Assembly (NCBI RefSeq): GCF_003585765.1
Contig: NZ_CP021235.1
Coordinates: 4,340,001-4,404,000, forward strand
Source of the DNA: Pontibacter actiniarum
Lineage (GTDB): Bacteria > Bacteroidota > Bacteroidia > Cytophagales > Hymenobacteraceae
Reading direction: 5' to 3'
DNA: 64,000 nucleotides
Part shown: positions 15,520 to 23,447 of the stretch, piece by piece
Layout: each line of letters starts with the position of its first letter
Position numbering within the stretch: the stretch's first letter is position 1
The notes under the pieces: model-generated
Databases searched by the model: none
What the model was told of the DNA's origin: nothing
What the model saw: the letters and a program-made list of their open reading frames with translations, nothing else
Program-made: the position numbers and the translations under genes

Positions 15520-18375
15520 ATGTTACGTAAAATCACGAGCTTAATAAGCTTATTGGGCCTTACTGTGTCCGTTGTGTTTGCACAGAGCGGCGTTATCAGA
15601 GGGCAGCTCACAAGTAGCGAGACTGGCGAAGAGCTGATAGGGGCCACAGTCGTGATAAAAGGGACATCCAACGGTGCGGCCACCGACCTGGATGGGAAGT
15701 TTAACCTGGCAAACATCAAGCCCGGCACCTATGAGGTGCAGGCATCCTATATCTCCTATGAGCCCAAAACGGTTACGGGCGTTGTAGTGAAAGAAAACGA
15801 AGTAACCGTTCTCAACATCAGGCTCGGCGCTGCCACCACCAATCTGAAAGAGGTCGTGATAGAGGGGAGAGCCATCAGGAGCTCCGAAAACACGCTGCGC
15901 AACACGCAGAAAAAGGCGGCTGTGGTGATGGACGGTATCTCTGCGGAGCAGTTCTCCAGAAGCGGGGACAGCGATGCCGCAGCGGCCCTAACCCGCGTCA
16001 CCGGCATCTCCCTGGAAGGCAGCAAGTATGTGTATGTGCGTGGCCTGGGCGACCGCTACGTGAAAACCTCCCTGAACGGTGCCGAGATCCCGGGCCTCGA
16101 CCCCAACAGAAATACGGTGCAGATGGACCTCTTCCCGTCGAACCTGCTGGACAACCTGACGGTTTCCAAAACCTTCACCCCCGATATGCCGGGCAGCTTC
16201 TCGGGCGGGTTTGTGAACATCACCACAAAAGATTTCCCGGACAGGTATACTCTGCAGTTCTCTACCTCCATTGGCTACAACGACCAGGCGACCTTCAACA
16301 ACAGGTTTCTGAGCTCCAACAAAGGGGGCTCCGACTGGCTGGGGTTTGATGACGGTACCAGAGCTGTGCCAGATGCGATAAACTACCAGATCCCGTTTGA
16401 AAGCTACTCTAACAAGCAGCTAGCCGAGCAAATAGACGAGGCCACAAACGCCTTCAACACGGAGATGGGGCCAAAGAGGATGACAGCCCCCGTTAACCAC
16501 TCTCACTCCTTTTCGCTGGGGAACCAGACGGAGCTTTTTGGCCGCCAGTTCGGCTACGTGGTGGGGCTCTCTTACCAAAGAAACTACGCTTACTACAACA
16601 ACGGCACCTTCGGGCTTTGGGAGCTGAACAGTGTGGGAGCCAATGGCCTGAACAACAACAACCTGTACGAGGATGAAAAAGGCGTTGAGGAGGTGTCGCT
16701 TGGCTTCCTGTCGAACTTCGCCCTGAAGCTCAACAGCAACAACAAAGTATCGCTGAACCTGATCCGGAACCAGAGCGGCAGCAACTCCAGCAGGTACCTG
16801 TTCGGAACATACCCGGGCACCTCCGGCGTGAGCGACGACAGAGCCATTTTTGAGTCGAGGGCACTGCACTACACGCAGCGGGCCCTGTCCAGCGCGCAGC
16901 TAAAAGGGGAGCACGTGCTTACCGGCCTGAAGGGCAGCAAGGTGGATTGGCTGGCGTCTTTTACCCTGTCGCAGCAGGATGAGCCGGACCTGCGCTTCTT
17001 TGCTAACGACTACTTTGTGAACGGCACAGATACGACGTACCGCATTCAGCCGGCTGCCTATACGCTGCCGTCGCGCTTCTTCAGGGATCTGGATGAGACA
17101 AACCTGGACGTGAAAGTAAACATCGAGACGCCGCTCACCATCTGGAACGGCCTAGAGGCAAAAACAAAGTTCGGCGCCGCCGCCATTCGCAAAGACAGAA
17201 AGTTCAGGGAGAACATCTACCGCTACAGGTTCAACGAAGGCTACGGCTACAACGGAAGCATCGCTGATTTCTTCGCCCCTGAGAACCTCGGCATTGTGGC
17301 GCGCCCTGAGGACCCGGAAAGCGGCGGCTTGTATCGCTATGGCGTTTTCCTGGAGGATGGCTCACAGCGCACCAACAACTACGATGGGCAGGAGGCCGTT
17401 TACGCAGGCTACGCTATGGTAGACCTTCCGCTGACAGCAAAGCTAAGGGTGGTAACCGGTGCCCGTGTGGAGGTGACAGACATGTTCGTCGAAAGCTTCA
17501 ACAAATCGCTGATGCCAGGGGAGCTGAACCAGGTTGATGTGCTGCCTTCTGTAAACGCGACCTATAGCCTGACAGAGAAAATGAACCTGAGGGCGGGGTA
17601 CTCCAGAACGCTGGCAAGGCCTAACTTCAGGGAGATTGCGCCTTATACTTCCTTCGACTTTGTTGGCGAGCCCGCCTTTACGGGTAACGCAAACCTGGAG
17701 CGGACCACCATCGACAACTTTGACACAAGGTGGGAGTGGTACCCTAACCTGGGGGAGTATGTAAGTGTGAGCGCGTTCTACAAGAACTTCCAGAACCCGA
17801 TAGAGCGCACCATCAACACGCTGGCGCAGAACAACGAGATTTTTATCAAGAACGTGGACAACGCCAAAGTATACGGGCTGGAGTTTGAGGTTAACAAGCG
17901 CCTGTCGTTCATTTCCTCCGGGCTTGATAACTTCATTGTGAGCTCCAACCTTTCCCTGATCAAGTCTGAGGTTAGTATCGAGCCCCAGGAGCTGGAGATT
18001 ATCCGGGCCGTGCGGCCGGGTGCAGATGCCACAAGGCCCCTGTTCGGGCAGTCGCCTTTTGTTGCCAACGCCAGCCTAACCTATCAGAACGATTCGCTGG
18101 GCCTGATTGCCACGGCAAACTACAATGTGTTCGGCGACAGAATCTCCGCGATCTCGGTTGGGGGGACGCCAAACATCTACGAGCGCTCCAGGCCACTGGC
18201 CAGCCTGGTCGTGTCAAAGCGCCTGGGCGACTCCTTCACGGCAAAAGTATCGGTGGATAACATCTTTAACCCTGCCTTTGTGAACAGCCACGAGTACAAC
18301 GGGAAAGAGTACATCTACTCCTCGTACAAGCAGGGCAGAACGTTCGCAGTGGGGGTTACCTACCGCATAGACTAA
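15520..18375 (+). CDS. TonB-dependent outer membrane receptor with CarboxypepD_reg-like domain
   Basis: 951 residues. Signal peptide to about residue 22, then a carboxypeptidase regulatory-like beta-sandwich (about 24-105; GVIRGQLTSSETGEELIGAT), a plug domain (about 120-250, with VRGLGDRYVKTSLNGAEIPG) and a 22-strand barrel ending in QGRTFAVGVTYRID. Such receptors import large or scarce substrates with energy from TonB-ExbBD. It follows the beta-helix lipoprotein by 88 bp and is not a SusC-type protein with a SusD partner. Its place next to the pst operon suggests a phosphorus-containing substrate; that is inference. Confidence 0.92.
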   Translation: MLRKITSLISLLGLTVSVVFAQSGVIRGQLTSSETGEELIGATVVIKGTSNGAATDLDGKFNLANIKPGTYEVQASYISYEPKTVTGVVVKENEVTVLNIRLGAATTNLKEVVIEGRAIRSSENTLRNTQKKAAVVMDGISAEQFSRSGDSDAAAALTRVTGISLEGSKYVYVRGLGDRYVKTSLNGAEIPGLDPNRNTVQMDLFPSNLLDNLTVSKTFTPDMPGSFSGGFVNITTKDFPDRYTLQFSTSIGYNDQATFNNRFLSSNKGGSDWLGFDDGTRAVPDAINYQIPFESYSNKQLAEQIDEATNAFNTEMGPKRMTAPVNHSHSFSLGNQTELFGRQFGYVVGLSYQRNYAYYNNGTFGLWELNSVGANGLNNNNLYEDEKGVEEVSLGFLSNFALKLNSNNKVSLNLIRNQSGSNSSRYLFGTYPGTSGVSDDRAIFESRALHYTQRALSSAQLKGEHVLTGLKGSKVDWLASFTLSQQDEPDLRFFANDYFVNGTDTTYRIQPAAYTLPSRFFRDLDETNLDVKVNIETPLTIWNGLEAKTKFGAAAIRKDRKFRENIYRYRFNEGYGYNGSIADFFAPENLGIVARPEDPESGGLYRYGVFLEDGSQRTNNYDGQEAVYAGYAMVDLPLTAKLRVVTGARVEVTDMFVESFNKSLMPGELNQVDVLPSVNATYSLTEKMNLRAGYSRTLARPNFREIAPYTSFDFVGEPAFTGNANLERTTIDNFDTRWEWYPNLGEYVSVSAFYKNFQNPIERTINTLAQNNEIFIKNVDNAKVYGLEFEVNKRLSFISSGLDNFIVSSNLSLIKSEVSIEPQELEIIRAVRPGADATRPLFGQSPFVANASLTYQNDSLGLIATANYNVFGDRISAISVGGTPNIYERSRPLASLVVSKRLGDSFTAKVSVDNIFNPAFVNSHEYNGKEYIYSSYKQGRTFAVGVTYRID

Positions 18376-18455
18376 GAGAGAAACTGGTTGCACATGTATG
18401 GGTGAGAAACATCGTGGCAATCATTAGCAGCGAGGCTTAGTCCCCCGCGCTGCGC

Positions 18456-18483
18456 AGAGCCCGCCCTCCGGTGGGCTCTTTTT
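18456..18483 (+). terminator. Terminator after the TonB-dependent receptor
   Basis: Stem GAGCCCGCC / GGTGGGCTC, 4-nt loop, then five Ts. Confidence 0.8.
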
Positions 18484-18513
18484 AAAACACTGAGCACCTC
18501 AAAAGTGCTGCAT

Positions 18514-18554
18514 AACAAGAGGAGCCCGGGCAGTAAGTCCGGGCTCCTCTTGTT
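18514..18554 (-). terminator. Long hairpin terminator after moxR
   Basis: 16-bp perfect stem AACAAGAGGAGCCCGG / CCGGGCTCCTCTTGTT with a 9-nt loop, 28 bp past the moxR stop. Two TATACTT words follow directly at about 18554-18582. Confidence 0.7.
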
Positions 18555-18581
18555 TATACTTCTGTCAGTGGGTTTATACTT

Positions 18582-19541
18582 CTAACTGATCGGCACTTTC
18601 CGGAGTATGGCCTCTATGAAGTCTTTGGTTCTGATGCCATCGGCCTCAGCCTCATAGTTCAGGATGATGCGGTGGTTCATTACATCGTAGGCCACCTCCT
18701 TAATGTCCTCCGGCAGCACATAGTCGCGGTCGTCGAAGTAAGCCACGGCCTTGGCGGCACGGTTCAGGGCTATACTTGCCCGCGGCGACACCCCGAACTG
18801 GATGTAAGGGGCGAACTCCAGCAGGTCATACTCCGCCGGGCGACGGGTGGCAAACACCAGCTCTATAATATAGCGCTCCAGGGTCTCTGAAATCTGTACC
18901 TGGTTTATCTCGTTCCGGATGGCGAAGATATCCTCCTTGCTGAGCACTTTCACCACCGAGTCGGTAAAGCTCATGTTGGCCATGCGGCGCATGATCTCCA
19001 GCTCATCCTCCTTTTTGGGGTAGTCAATGTACACCTTCATCATAAAGCGGTCTACCTGCGCCTCGGGTAGCGGGTAGGTGCCCTCGTGCTCCACAGGGTT
19101 CTGCGTGGCCAGCACCAGGAAGGGGAGGTCCAGCTTGTAGGTGGTTTCCCCGATGGTGACCTGTTTCTCCTGCATTGCCTCCAGCAGCGCCGACTGCACT
19201 TTGGCAGGGGAGCGGTTCACCTCGTCGGCAAGTATGAGGTTGGCGAAAATCGGCCCTTTCTTCACCTCAAAAATAGAGGCGTTCTGGTTATAGATCATCG
19301 TGCCGATGAGGTCGGAGGGCAGCAGGTCCGGCGTGAACTGAATACGCTGGAAGTCCAGGTGCAGTGCTTTGGAGAGGGAGTTGATGGTAAGCGTCTTGGC
19401 CAGGCCGGGCACGCCCTCCAGCAGGATGTGGCCGCCGGTGAAAAGGCCAATCAGCAGGCGGTCAACCATGTACGACTGGCCCACCACCACTTTGCTTACC
19501 TCGTTAAATACTTGCTTTATTTTGAGTTGATATGTGTTCAC
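18582..19541 (-). CDS. MoxR family AAA+ ATPase
   Basis: 319 residues. Walker A GVPGLAKT (about 48-55), Walker B LILADEVNRSPAKVQ, sensor 1 LATQNPVEHEGTYPLPEAQ and a C-terminal lid domain. MoxR ATPases act as chaperones in maturation of enzymes or envelope proteins, usually together with a DUF58 protein and VWA-domain (BatA/B) proteins. I prefer the GTG start at 19541 (VNTYQLKIKQVFNEV), which fits the family; a TTG nine codons upstream is also possible. None of the usual partners is next to it: the flanks are a TonB receptor and a small membrane protein. Confidence 0.9.
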   Translation of the reverse strand: MNTYQLKIKQVFNEVSKVVVGQSYMVDRLLIGLFTGGHILLEGVPGLAKTLTINSLSKALHLDFQRIQFTPDLLPSDLIGTMIYNQNASIFEVKKGPIFANLILADEVNRSPAKVQSALLEAMQEKQVTIGETTYKLDLPFLVLATQNPVEHEGTYPLPEAQVDRFMMKVYIDYPKKEDELEIMRRMANMSFTDSVVKVLSKEDIFAIRNEINQVQISETLERYIIELVFATRRPAEYDLLEFAPYIQFGVSPRASIALNRAAKAVAYFDDRDYVLPEDIKEVAYDVMNHRIILNYEAEADGIRTKDFIEAILRKVPIS

Positions 19542-19658
19542 GCTATCCAGATAAATCAGGCTGGCCAACAGACTGCCGCTATACCAGCCGTTAAACCCCT
19601 AAATATAGGCATAATACGGTAGTACTGCCAAGATATTGCGCGCCGGGGAGGTAAAACA

Positions 19659-19683
19659 AAAAAGCACCTGAGGCAGGTGCTTT
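19659..19683 (-). terminator. Terminator after the small membrane protein gene
   Basis: Stem AAAGCACCTG / CAGGTGCTTT with a 3-nt loop, followed on the minus strand by TTTTGTTTT. Confidence 0.8.
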
Positions 19684-19708
19684 GTACATGCTGTGGTACA
19701 GGTATGGC

Positions 19709-20143
19709 TTAGGCGGCCACCAGGTCGTGGTGCTGCAGGGTGCTCCTGCGGTTTTGCTGTGCCTCTTTCACCAGCGGGATCAGGCTGTGCACGTGCTTCT
19801 GGTCAACGTCGAGCGGCAGCACCATCGTGGCGCCGTCGCTGGTGCGCACATGGATGCGCTGGCGGCGCGTCATGATGAAGAGCGCGAGAAAGAAGCCGCT
19901 GAGTAAAAAGAAGGAGTCGTTGAAGTATACCAGCAGCGAGGAGGCGATGCTCAGGCCGAGGTACAAAGCGGTACCGGTGGATTTCACCTCCCAGTCTTCG
20001 ATGTCTTCAAGCATTACTGCCTGGCTTTTATGCCGTGACCAGGATGCGCTGCGTTGGATCAGGCGGTGTGTTGTGAGGGCGATTCGCTTGTCCACTGTTT
20101 GGATAAGGTACTGCTCTCCAGGTAATAGCTTGTTTGTCGCCAT
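19709..20143 (-). CDS. Small membrane protein, PH-domain-like
   Basis: 144 residues from ATG 20143 (MATNKLLPGEQYLIQTVDKR); a start at 20200 would add 19 residues. The N-terminal part (GEQYLIQTVDKRIALTTHRLIQRS..SQAVMLEDI) resembles the short bacterial PH-like fold, then two membrane helices (about 65-100), then a beta-rich cytosolic C-terminus. No function is known to me. Monocistronic, with its own terminator. Confidence 0.65.
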   Translation of the reverse strand: MATNKLLPGEQYLIQTVDKRIALTTHRLIQRSASWSRHKSQAVMLEDIEDWEVKSTGTALYLGLSIASSLLVYFNDSFFLLSGFFLALFIMTRRQRIHVRTSDGATMVLPLDVDQKHVHSLIPLVKEAQQNRRSTLQHHDLVAA

Positions 20144-20398
20144 CTTTGCCGGAGCTTTAAGTTTGTTTAATTTGGGGTAGCGTATTAATGTCAGTATCAC
20201 AGCTTTCGGGGTAATGTTCTGTCTGTAAGATTCCGAAAACCACTAAAGGGTTGCATCCGTGTTGCGTGCAAATATAGATTTTTTTGCGTGCAAAGATGCT
20301 AAAACATAAAGCTAAATACGAAAATTATAAAATAAAGGCAGCCAAAGGCGCCCATACTTCCGGAGAGGGGTGAAAAAGGGCCTGCTGCAGGAGAGAAC

Positions 20399-20434
20399 AA
20401 AAGAGCCTGCTTTTATGCAAAAGCAGGCTCTTTT
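20399..20434 (-). terminator. Bidirectional-type terminator after the acidic protein gene
   Basis: 16-bp perfect stem AAAAGAGCCTGCTTTT / AAAAGCAGGCTCTTTT with a 4-nt loop, 21 bp past the stop of the minus-strand gene. Confidence 0.8.
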
Positions 20435-20455
20435 GTTTCGTGCTGTGCCTCTCGC

Positions 20456-20845
20456 CTAGTTGGTGAGGTAGAGCTCTCCCTCATAACCGTGCGCGCGCTG
20501 GTTCTTGAACCGCGTGATGTCGGCCTGCATGTTATCGTAGATTTCCTGAATCTCTTCCGAGTCCTGGGCCAGGGGCTTAATGTGCTCACTCAGCAACTTA
20601 GCCGCCAGCGGGTAAAACTTTGAGTCGTCGGTGTTCTTGGCGTTTACCTTAAACGAGCTCACAGCGCTCTCCAGCTTCTTTAGCGCCGGATACTGCCCTT
20701 TGTACTCCTGAATGGTGTCGCGGAGTTTTTCCCGGATCATCAGGTATAAATCCTCCTCAAACGTCATTCCGAAGTCATCATCCTCATCCTCGTCGTCAAA
20801 GTCGTTGTAGGCTAAGTCGTCGTCGTAGTCAAAATCGTCTCTCAT
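20456..20845 (-). CDS. Acidic hypothetical protein
   Basis: 129 residues. The first 30 are almost only Asp, Glu and aromatic residues (MRDDFDYDDDLAYNDFDDED), the rest is predicted alpha-helical (LYLMIREKLRDTIQEYKGQY; KLESAVSSFKVNAK). No signal, no membrane segment. The pattern suggests a cytosolic adaptor or nucleic-acid-mimic-like acidic N-terminus, but that is speculation. I do not recognise a family. It stands alone, with a terminator 3' and a 297-bp spacer upstream in which I see no gene. Confidence 0.7.
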   Translation of the reverse strand: MRDDFDYDDDLAYNDFDDEDEDDDFGMTFEEDLYLMIREKLRDTIQEYKGQYPALKKLESAVSSFKVNAKNTDDSKFYPLAAKLLSEHIKPLAQDSEEIQEIYDNMQADITRFKNQRAHGYEGELYLTN

Positions 20846-21085
20846 GGCTGATAATCAGGTTCTTTTAAAAGTGTTACGGGTTGAAACGCTGTTTGTGTCA
20901 GGTTGCGGCTACTTTTTAGCCTTTCGCTAAAGAGCCGAAGCAGGCGCAGAAAACTGTGGCAGCGTGTAAAGCAAAGTGCATAATTAGTATTTCGCACCTT
21001 TATTTGCAATCCCTACGGATGTACTTTTAGCCACGTTGCCTAACTTTTTTGTGAATCCCTGCCTTTTTTAGCGGGGTGGGCCCAA

Positions 21086-21117
21086 CTAAAAAGAGCCACT
21101 GTGGAAAACAGTGGCTC
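21086..21117 (-). terminator. Terminator after the 369-residue conserved protein gene
   Basis: Stem GAGCCACTG / CAGTGGCTC, 7-nt loop, followed on the minus strand by TTTTTAGTTGG. Confidence 0.7.
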
Positions 21118-21142
21118 CTGGTATGTGTGGCCAGCGAAAGGC

Positions 21143-22252
21143 TTAGGCGAACTTGCGCTCTATCAGGCGGAGCAGCTTTTGAACGTGGTCCTGCTTTTTG
21201 CCCCAGTCATACTTGGGCGCCAGCGTGTGCGACACGTACTGCTTGGCCGATTGTACGTCCGAGAAGCTGTCCAGCGTCTGGATCGTCTGGTAATAGGTCA
21301 GGTTGTCGCCGTCGAACAGCTCATTAATAAAGCTAAACCGCTGGTTGATGGAGATGGAGTTCTTCAGCGAGTCGATTTTGCGGTTGCTGTGAGCGTCTGC
21401 CACAGACGATGCGGCTGTCTTCCGGAAGTTATCGTTCAGGGTCGGGCGCATGGGGTTGCTGGCTTCCTCCGCCTCGTCGTCCTCCTCATCCTTAAACATA
21501 ACCGGCCGTGCCGTAGGGGCAGAGGCCTCGCGCTGGGTGGTGTGGATAGGCGACACAATATCCTTTTCCTGCGTTGGTGCGGCAGGAGTGGCCTTCGGCA
21601 GTGGCGTGGCCACAACCGGCGCCGCCGCGGACGGGCCGCTTATCTCCTCCTCTGTTACGGGCAGCAACGCGCTGAACTGCTCCACCAGCTGGCGCAGCGG
21701 CGTGCGCTGCTGCTGGTTGGCGTTTATGTACAGCTTAAAGCGGCTAAGGATGTACTCGCGGTCACGGCTGCTCGGGGAAAGCGTCTCAACGAAGCCGGCA
21801 AAAAGCGGTTTGTCAATGTCGATGTACTTGAGGTTCTCCTGCAGCTTGGGCAGCGTAATCTCCTCCTGGATACGGAGAAACTTCTCCTCAAAGGTCGCCG
21901 CCGGGGCCAGCACCACCAAAAACGTGTCGTAGACCGCCTTCTGCAGCAGTGGCTCAAACGCATCGCGTTTCATCAGGATCTTGCGCGAAAGCACGTTCAT
22001 GAAGTTCACCAGCGCCTCTTTCACCTCCTCGTGCTCATAGTCGAAATAGGGGCTGCGCAGGTTCGCCATTTCGTGGTGCCACTTCAGCAGCAGCTCCTTT
22101 ATCACAAACAGGTTCACCTGCCTGATAGGGGTAAAACTGATGAGCTGGGGCCCGTTCAGAGTGTCGTGAGAGGCAAAGTGGCGGTCGCAAAGCAGATTTG
22201 CCAGCTGTTTGCTGTACCGTTCCAGGTGTAATTGATTATATTTGTCTTCCAT
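21143..22252 (-). CDS. Conserved protein of unknown function
   Basis: 369 residues from ATG 22252 (MEDKYNQLHLERYSKQLANL). Starts further upstream would run into the divergent ferredoxin gene, so I reject them. The N-terminal 200 residues are mostly helical; residues about 205-270 are a low-complexity linker rich in Ala, Pro and Thr; the C-terminal 70 residues (SLKNSISINQRFSFINELF..YYQTIQTLDSF) form a helical domain. I recall similar proteins next to ferredoxin genes in other Cytophagales but know no function. It is divergent from the ferredoxin at 22286 with only 33 bp between starts, so they share a promoter region. Confidence 0.75.
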   Translation of the reverse strand: MEDKYNQLHLERYSKQLANLLCDRHFASHDTLNGPQLISFTPIRQVNLFVIKELLLKWHHEMANLRSPYFDYEHEEVKEALVNFMNVLSRKILMKRDAFEPLLQKAVYDTFLVVLAPAATFEEKFLRIQEEITLPKLQENLKYIDIDKPLFAGFVETLSPSSRDREYILSRFKLYINANQQQRTPLRQLVEQFSALLPVTEEEISGPSAAAPVVATPLPKATPAAPTQEKDIVSPIHTTQREASAPTARPVMFKDEEDDEAEEASNPMRPTLNDNFRKTAASSVADAHSNRKIDSLKNSISINQRFSFINELFDGDNLTYYQTIQTLDSFSDVQSAKQYVSHTLAPKYDWGKKQDHVQKLLRLIERKFA

Positions 22253-22285
22253 GGGTGTCGCTTTCTCCTGTAAAGTTATAAAAAT

Positions 22286-22609
22286 ATGGCAAAGTTGACG
22301 GTGCAAAACCTGTCGAACCTTGAAGTAAGGGTAACCGAGGGGCAGACGCTGCTGAAAGCCCTCCAGGCCACCGGCACCGACTGGATGCATGCCTGCGGGG
22401 GCAAAGGCCGCTGCACCTCCTGCCGCGTCATTGTTTTGCAGGGGATGGAGCACTTTGGGCCGCTCTCGGCTGCCGAAACCCGCTACCGCGAGAAGGGCCG
22501 GCTGAAAGATAACGAAAGACTCACGTGCCAGTGTACTTTAACCGGTGGAGAAGTTACCGGGAAAGTGCCCGAGCAGACAAAGCTCCCGCACTTAAACTAT
22601 AGCGGTTAG
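22286..22609 (+). CDS. 2Fe-2S ferredoxin
   Basis: 107 residues. Cluster ligands C37, C43, C46 and C81 (CGGKGRCTSC and RLTCQC). The loop after the first Cys is Gly-rich as in ferredoxins that serve oxygenases or assembly systems. Basic between ligands (GKGR), unlike the acidic ferredoxin at the left end of the window, so the two probably serve different partners. Divergent from the conserved protein at 21143-22252. Confidence 0.9.
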   Translation: MAKLTVQNLSNLEVRVTEGQTLLKALQATGTDWMHACGGKGRCTSCRVIVLQGMEHFGPLSAAETRYREKGRLKDNERLTCQCTLTGGEVTGKVPEQTKLPHLNYSG

Positions 22610-22768
22610 CGTGTTAGGGAGGAGTACGGCGCCTAGTGCGGCCTCCCTTGCCTGCGGGGCAGACCCTCTTCTGCAGGCCGTGTAGCGGCCGTGCCCACAG
22701 AGCCGCACGCGAAGCTGTACTTGTAGCAATGCATCAGCATATATATTTAAATACCACATTACCAGACA

Positions 22769-23365
22769 ATGTTTATTGAACCACGCGTAGGCAACAAGAA
22801 CCACGCTAACAGAAGGGGATGGATTGAGGTGATCTGCGGATCCATGTTCTCCGGCAAGACAGAAGAGCTGATCAGGAGGCTGAACCGCGCCAGAATCGCC
22901 AAGCAGAAGATCGAGATTTTCAAGCCTACCGTAGACAAGCGCTACCACGAAGAGGATGTGGTATCACATAATGCCAACTCCATACGTTCAACACCTATAG
23001 ACTTTGCCCAGGACATGCTGTTGCTGGGGGGCAGCTGCGACGTAGTAGGCATAGACGAAGCCCAGTTCTTTGACGAAGGCCTGGCCGAAGTATGCGTGAA
23101 ACTGGCCAACAGCGGTGTGCGCGTTATCGCCGCCGGCCTGGACATGGACTACCAGGGAAAGCCCTTCGGGCCTATGCCGGCGCTCATGTCGGTGGCGGAG
23201 TACGTGACGAAGGTGCACGCCGTTTGCGTACAGTGCGGAGACATCGCCAACTACTCGTTCCGCAACGCCGCAGATGAGAAGCAGGTGCTGTTAGGGGAGT
23301 CTGACTCGTACGAGGCCCGCTGCCGCCACTGCTTTACCGAGGGCATGAAGGGGAAGAAAAGCTGA
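22769..23365 (+). CDS. tdk: Thymidine kinase
   Basis: 198 residues, type II (TK1-like). Walker A GSMFSGKT (about 25-32), the lasso/Asp motif GIDEAQFF (about 94-101), and two Cys pairs for structural zinc (CVQCG and CRHC). Phosphorylates thymidine for nucleotide salvage in the cytosol. Length and all catalytic elements are normal. The gene before it is a ferredoxin and the gene after it is porZ; there is no sign of a shared pathway. Confidence 0.96.
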   Translation: MFIEPRVGNKNHANRRGWIEVICGSMFSGKTEELIRRLNRARIAKQKIEIFKPTVDKRYHEEDVVSHNANSIRSTPIDFAQDMLLLGGSCDVVGIDEAQFFDEGLAEVCVKLANSGVRVIAAGLDMDYQGKPFGPMPALMSVAEYVTKVHAVCVQCGDIANYSFRNAADEKQVLLGESDSYEARCRHCFTEGMKGKKS

Positions 23366-23447
23366 TCCTGTGTGCCTGCCGGCGCAGGCCGTGCTGCCCA
23401 GCTACAACAGGAAAGCATCAGTATGTTAACCGTTACACGAAAAAACA

